64,000 bases of DNA from Anaerolineales bacterium (lineage in GTDB: Bacteria > Chloroflexota > Anaerolineae > Anaerolineales > Villigracilaceae): positions 1 through 64,000 of the forward strand of contig CP129480.1 of the NCBI GenBank assembly GCA_030583885.1, in the 5' to 3' direction. The notes below the pieces were generated by a model. That model saw nothing but the letters and a program-made list of their open reading frames with translations, was not told the DNA's origin and did no database searches. Position numbers and translations under genes: made by a program. Below are positions 23,189-31,291 of this stretch, in pieces; position 1 is the first letter of the stretch, and each line of letters opens with the position of its first letter.

Positions 23189-24632
23189 TTTGTGGCTCAA
23201 GCTAATGGGTGCATTTTTATTGGTGGTTGTGGTCGGCGGCGGCATTGACACCTACCTGGTCAGCCGTTCGACGCAGACACAATTCAGCCAATACATCGAT
23301 CAAAATGGACGGGTGTTTGCACAACAACTTGCTCCCATCCTTGCCCAGTATTACAGTCGTCAGGGGAATTGGCAGGGTGTGGAGAACTTGCTCAATAATC
23401 CCTGGGGAACATCCATGATGAATGATGGCATGGGGATGATGGGAGAGGACAACTGGGGCATGTGGCAGGAAGGAAATGGAATGGAAATGGGCGGCGATAT
23501 GATGGGTTCTACCTCCAATCCCTGGAACATGATGGGAGTGCGTCTCCTGCTTGCCGACGCGCAGGGGACGATTATCGCCGATAGCGCCGCGCAGGATGTT
23601 GGAAAGAGTCTTTCATCAGCGGATTTAGTAGCAGGTGTGCCTGTCATTGCAGGAAATCAGCAGGTGGGAACGCTTCTGCCTGTTTATGCGAGTCCAAATG
23701 CAACCAGCCCCGCTGGGGAATTTGTCACATCGGTCAATCGTTCAACCTGGCTGGCAGGAATCGTTGCCGCCGTTGTAGCGCTGTTGCTTGGTTCGTTGCT
23801 GTTCTTTCAAATTGTTGCGCCTATACAACGGCTGACTTCCGCCGCCCAGAAAATCGCAGCAGGACATTTGCGTCAACGCATTCCAACACACTCGCAGGAT
23901 GAAATCGGTACGTTGGCAACTGCATTCAATCAAATGGCGGACTCGCTTGCACAACATGAAGAATTGCGCCGCAATCTGATCGCGGATGTCGCCCATGAAC
24001 TGCGCACTCCGCTTACGGTGATTCAGGGGAATCTGGAAGCCATGTTGGATGGAGTCCTGCCCGCCAGTCCACAAGAAATTGCTACACTGCGGGATGAAGC
24101 AGCATTATTGACTCGTCTCGTTTCGGATTTAAGATTGCTTTCGCTGGCGGAAGCGGGTCAATTGAAGCTGGAACGCGTGAAGATCGATCCCGCTGAACTC
24201 ATTATGCGGGCAGTCGAGCCGTTCCGTTTGCAGGCACAATCCAGCCAGATTGAACTCGCATTGGAACTTGCGCCCAACTTGCCATCTATTAGTGTGGACG
24301 CGGATCGTATCGCCCAGGTAATTCGCAATCTGCTCAGTAATGCTTTGCGTCACACACCTGCAGGGGGACGGGTTACAGTGACATGCAGAAACGATAAAAC
24401 CCAGAGCCTCCTCATCACGGTATCTGATACAGGTGAGGGCATTCCACCTGATGATCTGCCCTTTGTCTTTGACCGCTTCTATCGCGCTGACAAATCCCGT
24501 TCACGCGCCAGCGGCGGATCGGGGATTGGGCTGGCGATTGTAAAACAATTAGTAGAGGCGCACGGCGGGAAAGTACGGGCGGAAAGTCAGTCAGGGCAGG
24601 GAACAACGTTTGGGTTCACCCTGCCATCTTGA
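23178..24632 (+). CDS. Sensor histidine kinase with Met-rich periplasmic domain
   Basis: 484 residues starting at ATG 23178, inside the last codons of the response regulator. Order: membrane helix about 8-28, a periplasmic sensor domain (about 29-190) with a striking Met-rich stretch at about 79-120 (SMMNDGMGMMGEDNWGMW, GMEMGGDMMG), a second helix (about 195-217), HAMP (RLTSAAQKIAAGHLRQRIPT), H-box with H273 (VAHELRTPLTVIQGN), N-box (NLLSNALRH) and G-boxes (DTGEGIP, GGSGIGLAIVK). The Met-rich part suggests sensing of Cu(I) or Ag(I), in line with the neighbouring Met-rich proteins; this is inference. Confidence 0.88.
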   Translation: MMRSLWLKLMGAFLLVVVVGGGIDTYLVSRSTQTQFSQYIDQNGRVFAQQLAPILAQYYSRQGNWQGVENLLNNPWGTSMMNDGMGMMGEDNWGMWQEGNGMEMGGDMMGSTSNPWNMMGVRLLLADAQGTIIADSAAQDVGKSLSSADLVAGVPVIAGNQQVGTLLPVYASPNATSPAGEFVTSVNRSTWLAGIVAAVVALLLGSLLFFQIVAPIQRLTSAAQKIAAGHLRQRIPTHSQDEIGTLATAFNQMADSLAQHEELRRNLIADVAHELRTPLTVIQGNLEAMLDGVLPASPQEIATLRDEAALLTRLVSDLRLLSLAEAGQLKLERVKIDPAELIMRAVEPFRLQAQSSQIELALELAPNLPSISVDADRIAQVIRNLLSNALRHTPAGGRVTVTCRNDKTQSLLITVSDTGEGIPPDDLPFVFDRFYRADKSRSRASGGSGIGLAIVKQLVEAHGGKVRAESQSGQGTTFGFTLPS

Positions 24633-24662
24633 CGAATCTTCAAGCAGGGGGTATGATTGCAA

Positions 24663-24686
24663 ATAGTTGAGCAACTATTCAACTAT
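24663..24686. promoter_or_regulatory. Candidate ArsR-type operator upstream of methyltransferase-arsR operon
   Basis: Inverted repeat ATAGTTGA (24663-24670) and TCAACTAT (24679-24686) with an 8-base spacer. It ends 6 bp before the likely start codon of the membrane methyltransferase gene, which is followed by an arsR gene. Position and symmetry fit an autoregulatory site of the ArsR protein at 25304-25603. Confidence 0.55.
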
Positions 24687-24692
24687 TTAGAG

Positions 24693-25301
24693 ATGTCTAT
24701 GGATACCTTCTTGAAAATCTTTCTCCCCGTTTACTTCCTGCTGTTCTTTGGACTCGCCATGTTCTGGCGCTCGTATATTGCCTGGAAACGAACAGGCATC
24801 AACCCCTACAAACTTGGCAATGGCGATACCGTTCATGACTTCGTTGGCAAACTATTCCGCCTGACCCTGATCGCTACCGCGCTGATCGTGTTCGTGTTTT
24901 CCTTCCTGGAAGGGTACTATCACTGGCTGTCCCCAATCACATGGATGAATTCCTCCGTGCTGATGATCATCGGGATCATATTGCTCATATTGGCTTTGAT
25001 CTGGGTGTTGGTCGCCCAAATCCAAATGGGCGACTCGTGGCGGATCGGCATTGACGAAGAAAGCAAATCCACTCTGGTTCAGCATGGCTTGTTCGGCGTT
25101 TCGCGCAATCCCATCTTCCTGGGGATGCTGATTATGCTGGTGGGGCTGCTATTGTTATTGCCCACTGCAGCCACCCTGACCGTTACCGTACTTGGTTTTG
25201 TCCTGATCCATGTTCAAGTGCGGCTGGAGGAAGCATTCCTCACAGAGAAATATGGCGAGGACTACCGCAAGTACCAGATGAGTGTTCGCCGCTGGATCTA
25301 A
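24693..25301 (+). CDS. Isoprenylcysteine methyltransferase-like membrane protein
   Basis: About 202 residues with four to five membrane helices. The C-terminal half has the ICMT/PEMT signature: HGLFGVSRNPIFLGMLIMLV (the RNP-x-x-x-G element that binds SAM) and VRLEEAFLTEKYGEDYRKYQ (the E-E, FG/YG and Y-x-x-Y tail). The family methylates lipophilic thiols or lipids, but bacterial members near metal genes are functionally unknown. The start is uncertain: ATG 24693 or 24699, since an upstream TTG would lie before the palindrome. It ends 2 bp before an arsR gene. Confidence 0.75.
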   Translation: MSMDTFLKIFLPVYFLLFFGLAMFWRSYIAWKRTGINPYKLGNGDTVHDFVGKLFRLTLIATALIVFVFSFLEGYYHWLSPITWMNSSVLMIIGIILLILALIWVLVAQIQMGDSWRIGIDEESKSTLVQHGLFGVSRNPIFLGMLIMLVGLLLLLPTAATLTVTVLGFVLIHVQVRLEEAFLTEKYGEDYRKYQMSVRRWI

Positions 25302-25303
25302 TC

Positions 25304-25603
25304 GTGGCAAAGGATAAGGTCACCCCTGCAGTCGCCTCCGATCTCGCCAACCTGTTCGATGCGTTGAGCGACCCGACGCGCATTCTCATTATCAGCGCTT
25401 TGCTGAATGGAGAAGTTGGCGTCAGTGAACTTGTGGAGCGCCTGGGGCTGACCAAGTCCGCGGTCTCGCATCAGTTGCGTGGACTGCGTGACAAGCGGCT
25501 TATTCGCACCCGCAAACAGGGACGTAATGTATTCGTTTGTCTCGATGACGATCATGTGATCGAACTGTTCAAGCGCGGACTTGATCACGTCCTGCATGGT
25601 TAA
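25304..25603 (+). CDS. ArsR/SmtB family repressor
   Basis: 99 residues from a GTG start at 25304. Winged-helix text: LFDALSDPTRILIISALLNG, VSELVERLGLTKSAVSHQLR (recognition helix), GLRDKRLIRTRKQGRNVFVC and a C-terminal helix DDHVIELFKRGLDHVLHG. The last helix has the D-H-x-x-x-x-H/D pattern (DDHVIELFKRGLDH) that in SmtB/CzrA/NmtR-type sensors forms the alpha-5 Zn/Co site. A zinc-, cobalt- or nickel-responsive repressor is therefore likely. It lies just upstream of a P1B ATPase with an SPC motif, fitting that metal range. Confidence 0.85.
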   Translation: MAKDKVTPAVASDLANLFDALSDPTRILIISALLNGEVGVSELVERLGLTKSAVSHQLRGLRDKRLIRTRKQGRNVFVCLDDDHVIELFKRGLDHVLHG

Positions 25604-25605
25604 TT

Positions 25606-25866
25606 ATGAAGAACACCATTCAACGAGTTGTGCTAACCCTCCTGCTCCTCCTGATCCTGATCGGGATGGCAGGGCATTGGGTGAACACTGCCAAAATCAC
25701 GGCTCACGCTTCCAGTGAGTCGGTCTGTGTCATCCATGCCGGCATTCTCCTGCCAGAACAGCCCAAGTCATCACAAACCAAACCTGATGTTTCCGTAATG
25801 CCAACGCCGGATCAGATTATTCCCTGGTGTTTGCACGAAAATATTTCCCACCCACCAACAGTTTAA
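25606..25866 (+). CDS. Small secreted protein of unknown function
   Basis: 86 residues: a signal peptide or anchor (RVVLTLLLLLILIGMAGHWV, about 6-25) and a short soluble part with two cysteines (SVCVIH, PWCLHE) and His residues. ATG 25606 is 3 bp from the arsR stop, which supports a real gene in the operon. Its two Cys-His spots could bind a metal. It does not resemble a family I know. Confidence 0.55.
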   Translation: MKNTIQRVVLTLLLLLILIGMAGHWVNTAKITAHASSESVCVIHAGILLPEQPKSSQTKPDVSVMPTPDQIIPWCLHENISHPPTV

Positions 25867-25954
25867 TTTTGACCTTTCAGTCTGTTGCCCTGCCTTTTCA
25901 AGGCGAGGGCTATTAACCATTTCCCGTACCTGCTAGTTGAAAAGGACATACCTT

Positions 25955-28297
25955 ATGGAAAAAACAATCGAATTGGAAATACCCCTGCTTTTGCCCAATG
26001 TGAAGGATGAGCAGGATGAATGCCTCAACCGTCTCGAAGTCTCTCTGCAGAATCAAAGGGGCATCCTGCGCGCCCATCTCGAGCGCGAGAAAACGCCCGT
26101 GGATCTGTGCCTGCATTACGATCCCAACCTGCTGACCCTCGAACAGGTGAAGCGATTGGCACAGCGTGCAGGCGCGGGAATTGCCAACCGTTACCATCAC
26201 CTTTTCACGCCCATCGAGGGCATGGATTGTTCGGACTGCGTGACGGTCATCGAACATAGTCTTGGGCGCATGGACGGCGTACTGGCAGTAAATGTCAACT
26301 ATGCCGCCGCAAGTTTACGCGTGGAATATGACAAGCATAAGGTAGATCGTCCTGCCATTGAAAAACGCGTTCAATCCCTGGGCTATGAAATTCCCGCAGA
26401 AGGATTCCGCAGTTGGTATAAAGAAAATCGTGAAATTGTATTCAGTCTCACAGCAGGATTGCTCCTAATAATCGGCTGGCTCGGGGAAACCTTTTTCGGT
26501 CTGCCCGCATGGATCGCAACCACGCTCTACATTGGCGGATATGTCTTCGGCGGTTGGGATATTTCGCAACACGCCTGGCACGCGATCAAAGAGAAACATT
26601 TCGACACCGACCTGCTGATGGTCATGGCGGCGCTCGGCGCGGCGTTTCTCGGCGAGTTTGCCGAAGGCGCGTTGCTTCTGTTCCTCTTCAGCCTCGGTCA
26701 TGCACTGGAGGAACGGGCATTGGATCGCGCCCGCGCCGCTGTGCGTGCGTTGGCAGACCTCGCACCGAAGACCGCTCTTGTCCGCCGTGATGGAAAAGAG
26801 CAGGAACTTCCCGTCGAATCCTTGCAATTGGAAGATGTTGTGATTGTCCGCCCTGGCGTGCGTATTCCTGTGGATGGTGTCATCCTGATAGGAAACTCTG
26901 GCGTGGATCAAGCCTCGGTCACAGGCGAATCTCTCCCGGTGGATAAAGTTCCGGGCGATCAGGTTTTTGCGGGCACGGTCAACGGTGAAGGCGCGTTGGA
27001 AGTAAAAGTGACACGGCTTGCCAAAGACTCCACGCTTGCGCGTGTCATGAAAATGGTGGAAGAGGCGCAGGCGCAAAAATCACCCACCCAGCAAACGGTT
27101 GAAAAATTCGAGCGCGTCTTTGTTCCCGCTGTGTTGATCGTTACGGCGTTGGTCATTATCGTGCCTCCAATGTTTGGCTTCCCTTTCCACGAATCATTTC
27201 TTCGCGCGATGACCCTCCTCGTCGCGGCTTCCCCCTGCGCCCTCGCGCTTGGCACGCCTGCTACAATCCTTGCAGGTGTGGCGCAAGCTGCGCGTAACGG
27301 CGTGCTGGTCAAGGGCGGAGCGCATCTCGAAAATCTTGGTCGCCTCAAAGCCATCGCCTTCGATAAAACAGGCACGGTGACTCATGGTCGGCCTGAGGTG
27401 ACGGATTTGGTCGTGTTCCCAGACTCGGGGTGGAAAGAAGATGATGTGGTGTCGCTTGTTGCGGGAGCGGAGTCTCGTTCCGCCCATCCGCTTGCACAGG
27501 CAGTCGTCCGTTCGGCTCAGGGTCTGCCCGTTTCCGTCATGGACGAAGTCGAGTCGCTGACGGGACGCGGTTTGCGCGCCGTCACGAACGGCAAAACGAT
27601 CTGGATCGGCAATCGCAAATTGATGGATGAGGCGATGGTGACGATTCCCTCCGATGCCCTGCAAAAAGCCGACGCCTTGCAACAATCAGGCAAGACCCTG
27701 ATGTGGATCGCCGAGGATAAAACCGTCATTGGTTTGATTGCTCTCGCCGATACGTTGCGCCGCGAAGCTGCCCCAACGATGAAAGCCCTCAAGGGCGCAG
27801 GCGTGGCGCATACCATCATGCTTACAGGCGATAACACGCGTTCCGCCTCCGCCATTGCCCATGAAATCGGCTTGACCGAATATCGCGCTGACCTCATGCC
27901 GGAAGATAAACTGACGGTCATTCGAGATTTGGTGAAGGAGTATGGTCAGGTTGCCATGATCGGTGATGGCGTGAACGACGCGCCAGCGCTGGCAAATGCC
28001 ACGGTCGGCATTGCGATGGGCGGCGCGGGCACGGACGTTGCGCTTGAAACCGCCGATGTTGCCCTGATGGGTGATGATCTGAGCAAGTTGCCTTTTGCAG
28101 TAGGATTGGGTCGCGCCACGCGTGCGATTATCGTTCAGAACCTCTTCATCTCGCTAGGTGTGATCGCCCTGCTCATCATCACCTCCCTAACAGGCATCGT
28201 TAGCATCGGAATTGCCATCATCTTCCACGAAGGCAGTACGTTGGTCGTTGTGGCAAATGCGTTGAGATTGTTGGGTTATTCCTCCTCAAAGGTGTAG
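25955..28297 (+). CDS. P1B-type ATPase with SPC motif (cobalt/zinc/iron-type, P1B-4-like)
   Basis: 780 residues from ATG 25955 (site AAAAGGA). The first 75 residues look like a degenerate metal domain without CxxC; a second domain (about 85-155) has GMDCSDC. Core motifs: TGESLPVDK, DKTGTVTHG, RSAHPLAQA, MLTGDNTRS and GDGVNDAP. The sixth-helix motif is VAASPCALALGTP (S426-P-C428). The last helices contain FHEGSTLVVVANALRLL, the HEGxT element of P1B-4 pumps, which export Co, Fe or Zn. With the arsR gene upstream holding a possible alpha-5 Zn/Co site, this is the best candidate of the three pumps for divalent metal efflux. Confidence 0.9.
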   Translation: MEKTIELEIPLLLPNVKDEQDECLNRLEVSLQNQRGILRAHLEREKTPVDLCLHYDPNLLTLEQVKRLAQRAGAGIANRYHHLFTPIEGMDCSDCVTVIEHSLGRMDGVLAVNVNYAAASLRVEYDKHKVDRPAIEKRVQSLGYEIPAEGFRSWYKENREIVFSLTAGLLLIIGWLGETFFGLPAWIATTLYIGGYVFGGWDISQHAWHAIKEKHFDTDLLMVMAALGAAFLGEFAEGALLLFLFSLGHALEERALDRARAAVRALADLAPKTALVRRDGKEQELPVESLQLEDVVIVRPGVRIPVDGVILIGNSGVDQASVTGESLPVDKVPGDQVFAGTVNGEGALEVKVTRLAKDSTLARVMKMVEEAQAQKSPTQQTVEKFERVFVPAVLIVTALVIIVPPMFGFPFHESFLRAMTLLVAASPCALALGTPATILAGVAQAARNGVLVKGGAHLENLGRLKAIAFDKTGTVTHGRPEVTDLVVFPDSGWKEDDVVSLVAGAESRSAHPLAQAVVRSAQGLPVSVMDEVESLTGRGLRAVTNGKTIWIGNRKLMDEAMVTIPSDALQKADALQQSGKTLMWIAEDKTVIGLIALADTLRREAAPTMKALKGAGVAHTIMLTGDNTRSASAIAHEIGLTEYRADLMPEDKLTVIRDLVKEYGQVAMIGDGVNDAPALANATVGIAMGGAGTDVALETADVALMGDDLSKLPFAVGLGRATRAIIVQNLFISLGVIALLIITSLTGIVSIGIAIIFHEGSTLVVVANALRLLGYSSSKV

Positions 28298-28300
28298 GCA

Positions 28301-28765
28301 ATGCAAGTTCAGATCTCGACCATCCTTAAAAGCGCGCCTGATCGAATCTGGCAGGAGGTGCAGACCTCGAGGTTGTTGCAATACATCTCACAACCCCTAC
28401 TTGTGTTCACGCCCGTCTCACCTTCTGCCTTTCCCGAAACCTGGGGAAACGGCAACTATCAAGTGCGTATGTGGCTGTTTGGCGTACTTCCCCTCGGCAC
28501 TCAGTGGATCGTGATTCGGCACATCGCATCATCGGAAGGTTATGACCTCCTCGACGACGGTCATGGCAACCTCATCACCCGCTGGCAACATCTCATCTCT
28601 TTGCGTCCTACACCGGGAGGTTTCACACTTTACACCGATACAGTCAACATAGACGCACGTTGGCTGACGTTTGGCGTATGGCTTTTCGCAAACATCTTTT
28701 ATCGTTACAGGCAAAGCCGGTGGCGTCGTCTTGTTCGAAGGAATTTCAATTATGACCAGTTCTAA
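28301..28765 (+). CDS. SRPBCC-like protein
   Basis: 154 residues that look like a START/SRPBCC fold: an N-terminal strand and helix QISTILKSAPDRIWQEVQTS, then alternating strands (YQVRMWLFGVLPLGTQWIVI, GFTLYTDTVNIDARW) and a long C-terminal helix WLFANIFYRYRQSRWRRLVR. These proteins bind hydrophobic ligands. It starts 4 bp after the P1B-4-like pump and overlaps the flavin oxidoreductase gene by 14 bp, so all three share a transcript. The ligand is unknown. Confidence 0.6.
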   Translation: MQVQISTILKSAPDRIWQEVQTSRLLQYISQPLLVFTPVSPSAFPETWGNGNYQVRMWLFGVLPLGTQWIVIRHIASSEGYDLLDDGHGNLITRWQHLISLRPTPGGFTLYTDTVNIDARWLTFGVWLFANIFYRYRQSRWRRLVRRNFNYDQF

Positions 28766-29828
28766 CCTGGACATTCTCATTATCGGAGCCGGACAGGCGG
28801 GTCTGGCTTTGGGCTATCATCTACGGCAGACGTCCTGGCACTTTCAGCTAGTGGACGGTCATGGCCGAATCGGTGATAGTTGGCGAAATCGGTATGCTTC
28901 GTTGCGTTTGTTTACCCCGAGGTCATACAGTTCCCTCCCTGGTATGGAACTGTCTGGTGATCCGGCGGGGTATGCCGGGAGGATCGAGTTCGCCGACTAT
29001 CTGGAGGTGTATGCCAGGCACTTTGCGCTGCCCGTTGTTATGAACACAACTATTCAAAAGCTCGATCGCGCGAATGATTGTTTTCGTGCCTCCACCGAAT
29101 CCGGGCAAATTATTACCACTCGGTCAGTCGTGCTGGCAACGGGTGCATTTCAACAACCGATCATCCCTGCCTTCTCGAAATCCTTTTCCGCGGGTACATT
29201 GCAGTTTTCACCGGCTACCTATCGCAACCCCGGGGAAATTCCAGCCGGGGTTGTATTGGTAGTAGGTGACGGAGCAACTGGAAGGGATATTGCAGCAGAA
29301 CTGGCAGACTCTCACCGTGTTCTGCTTGCCGCTGGTCGCTCACGACGATTGGTGCCAGATTACATCCTGGGTCGGAGCGCTTGGTGGTGGTTTGATAAAT
29401 TTGGTTTTTTGCGCGTTTCTCCTGGCACTCCGCTGGGACGGTATCTCCGACGATCCGATCCCTTTCCTGGCCGCGGTAAAGGGCTTAAGCAGTTGGCTCT
29501 CAAAGGAGTGAGAGTGATGTCTCGGCTTGTAAATGTGATGGGCAGAAGGGTTACCTTCTCGGATGGAGAATCCGCCGAGGTGGATATCGTGATTTGGACA
29601 ACAGGATATCGAGATCGGAGTGATTGGGTGGATATCCCTGAAGTCAAGGATGCCCAGGGACAATTTCTCCAACAGAGCGGGATATCCTCTGTGGCGGGAC
29701 TGTATTTCATCGGTCGCCCCTGGCAGACAAATCGCGGATCGGCTTTGATACTGGGTGTTGGCGCAGATGCCGAAGATTTGGCCAGGAAGATTACCACCCA
29801 TTTGCAGGCTGCCAGTGTTATACCCTGA
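28752..29828 (+). CDS. FAD/NAD(P)-dependent oxidoreductase, flavin monooxygenase-like
   Basis: 358 residues from ATG 28752. FAD-binding Rossmann motif DILIIGAGQAGLALGYHLRQ (about 7-26), NAD(P)-binding motif VVLVVGDGATGRDIAAELAD near residue 170, and the ATG-type motif DIVIWTTGYRDRS. The segment FQLVDGHGRIGDSWRNRY with SLRLFTPRSYSSLPGM is typical of flavin-containing monooxygenase-like proteins that act on thiols, amines or related compounds. Its role beside metal pumps is not clear; oxidation of sulfur or organometal compounds is possible but not shown. The start overlaps the SRPBCC-like gene. Confidence 0.8.
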   Translation: MTSSNLDILIIGAGQAGLALGYHLRQTSWHFQLVDGHGRIGDSWRNRYASLRLFTPRSYSSLPGMELSGDPAGYAGRIEFADYLEVYARHFALPVVMNTTIQKLDRANDCFRASTESGQIITTRSVVLATGAFQQPIIPAFSKSFSAGTLQFSPATYRNPGEIPAGVVLVVGDGATGRDIAAELADSHRVLLAAGRSRRLVPDYILGRSAWWWFDKFGFLRVSPGTPLGRYLRRSDPFPGRGKGLKQLALKGVRVMSRLVNVMGRRVTFSDGESAEVDIVIWTTGYRDRSDWVDIPEVKDAQGQFLQQSGISSVAGLYFIGRPWQTNRGSALILGVGADAEDLARKITTHLQAASVIP

Positions 29829-30059
29829 ACAGATGTTTTTATCGCGACTTTCAAGAATTGGACGACATGTAAACTATAATCACCGGTTTTATCAAGTTCC
29901 AAATCGCTTGGTGTGACAGCCAATGCAGCTACTTCAATAAATCATTCCGTTGCTTCATTCTCAAGACAACGGTGATGAGCTGCCACCAACCAGGGAACAG
30001 TCTTCAAGTTAAATCCAATTTCAGTAAATCACGAGTTTGATTCTAACCTCAGCATAACC

Positions 30060-30162
30060 CGTCATTGCGAGCGTTCTGTGCGAAGCGATCTTACATTCTT
30101 GAGTGATTTTACGTCTGAGGCACAAGATTGCTTCGTCCGGAAAGACCCTCCTCGCAATTACG
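30060..30162. repeat. REP/MITE-like palindromic repeat
   Basis: The left end CGTCATTGCGAGCGTTCTG with GAAGCGATCTTAC and the right end ACAAGATTGCTTCGTC with CTCGCAATTACG form an imperfect inverted repeat of about 103 bp. Text of the CGTCATTGCGAG...GAAGCAATCT type is a dispersed repeat that I have seen in many environmental bacterial genomes. It occupies part of the 375-bp gap 29829-30203; the remainder shows nothing recognisable. Confidence 0.7.
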
Positions 30163-30203
30163 GAAAAGCTGTGATGTACTGAATTTATTAAAAGGAGAAT
30201 TTC

Positions 30204-30758
30204 ATGAACAAGAAAAAGTTATGGATGGCAGGTTTGATTTCCATCACTGCCCTCATGCTGAATTTCCAATTGACGCTGGCGCATGAGCATGTAACTATTG
30301 GCGATTATGAAATCGAGTATGGCTGGCTTGAAGAGCCAGCGATTGTCGGACAGCAGAACGCCATTATCGTCAACGTCTCCAACACCAGCAGTGGAGAAGC
30401 ACAGCCTGTGGAAGATGTTTCCTCCCTGTCTGTCACCGTTTCGTACGGCGGGCAAAGCAAAACGCTTACACTCCAGCCCCTGGGGGAGGATACCCATAGT
30501 CAGTTTGTTGCGCCCATTCTGCCCACGGTAGCGGGCACATATACACTCATCTTCGGCGGCAGGTTAGGCGATGCAGATGTAAACGCGGAGGTTGAACCCG
30601 AGGAAGTGGAAGGCGCAGATATACTCCAATTTCCCAGTATTGAGTCTGCACAACAAGGTTCTGGCTCCGGCATGACCAATTGGCTCGTTTATCTCAGTCT
30701 GTTGATTGGACTGATCGCCCTAAGTCTGGGAGTGATGGCGCGGCGCAAGCCTCGTTGA
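30204..30758 (+). CDS. Secreted, membrane-anchored protein of copper-gene cluster
   Basis: 184 residues: signal peptide (MAGLISITALMLNFQLTLA, cleaved before HEHVTIGDY, about residue 26), an Ig-like beta region (about 30-145), an acidic stretch (EVEPEEVEGAD), and a C-terminal membrane helix (MTNWLVYLSLLIGLIALSLG, about 157-176) with a basic end. The mature N-terminus starts with a histidine motif AHEHVTIG, as in CopC- and YcnI-like copper proteins, and the next gene is a copC remnant. A role in periplasmic copper handling is inferred. ATG 30204 follows AAAAGGAGAA. Confidence 0.65.
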   Translation: MNKKKLWMAGLISITALMLNFQLTLAHEHVTIGDYEIEYGWLEEPAIVGQQNAIIVNVSNTSSGEAQPVEDVSSLSVTVSYGGQSKTLTLQPLGEDTHSQFVAPILPTVAGTYTLIFGGRLGDADVNAEVEPEEVEGADILQFPSIESAQQGSGSGMTNWLVYLSLLIGLIALSLGVMARRKPR

Positions 30759-30797
30759 TAGGTACAAGTAATAGCACTTGCTTCTAGCCGAGTTCAC

Positions 30798-31279
30798 GTG
30801 AAAATAAAAAATCGTTCGATCTGGTTGATCTTTCTTATCCTCGCATATAGCGCATGGGTAGTCACTCCAGTGTCTGCTCACACCCTATTATTGCGTTCCA
30901 CACCCGAGGCGAATGCCGTTTTGGAGAAATCCCCTGCCCAAGTGGAACTCATCTTCAGTGAACCGCTTGAACCGGAATTAAGTTCAATCACGGTGTATGA
31001 CTCGAACAATCTCATCGTTGACGCAGGAGACGTGCGCGTCGATCCCTCAAACATTTATCGGGATTGTTTATCTTTGGCGCTGTGGCAGGCAGCGCGGCGC
31101 TTTCACTGATAAGCGGAGCTTTGCTTGCGGGCGTGATTGCTTTCGGAGCGGCGGCGTTGCTCTTTCTAGTAACGGAGGAATTACTCACCGAAGCCCATGA
31201 GGTGGCGGAAAATCCGCTGTTGACCTCCGCTTTTTTTGTTGGCTTTCTGGCAGTCTTCCTGCTTGAATTGTTGAGTTGA
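30798..31279 (+). pseudogene. copC 5' part joined to the 3' end of a ZIP-like gene
   Basis: The first about 85 codons (GTG 30798) encode a CopC domain: signal peptide, AHTLLLRSTPEANAVLEKSP, VELIFSEPLEPELSSITVYD. Near 31050 homology stops. From about 31054 a different frame encodes HLSGLFIFGAVAGSA and ends EELLTEAHEVAENPLLTSAF and FVGFLAVFLLELLS at 31279, the last two helices of a ZIP-type metal transporter. A deletion between two genes with loss of frame explains this. The first frame would end at 31109 as a 103-residue truncated CopC, which may or may not be made. Confidence 0.7.
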
Positions 31280-31291
31280 TTCGACCATCCA

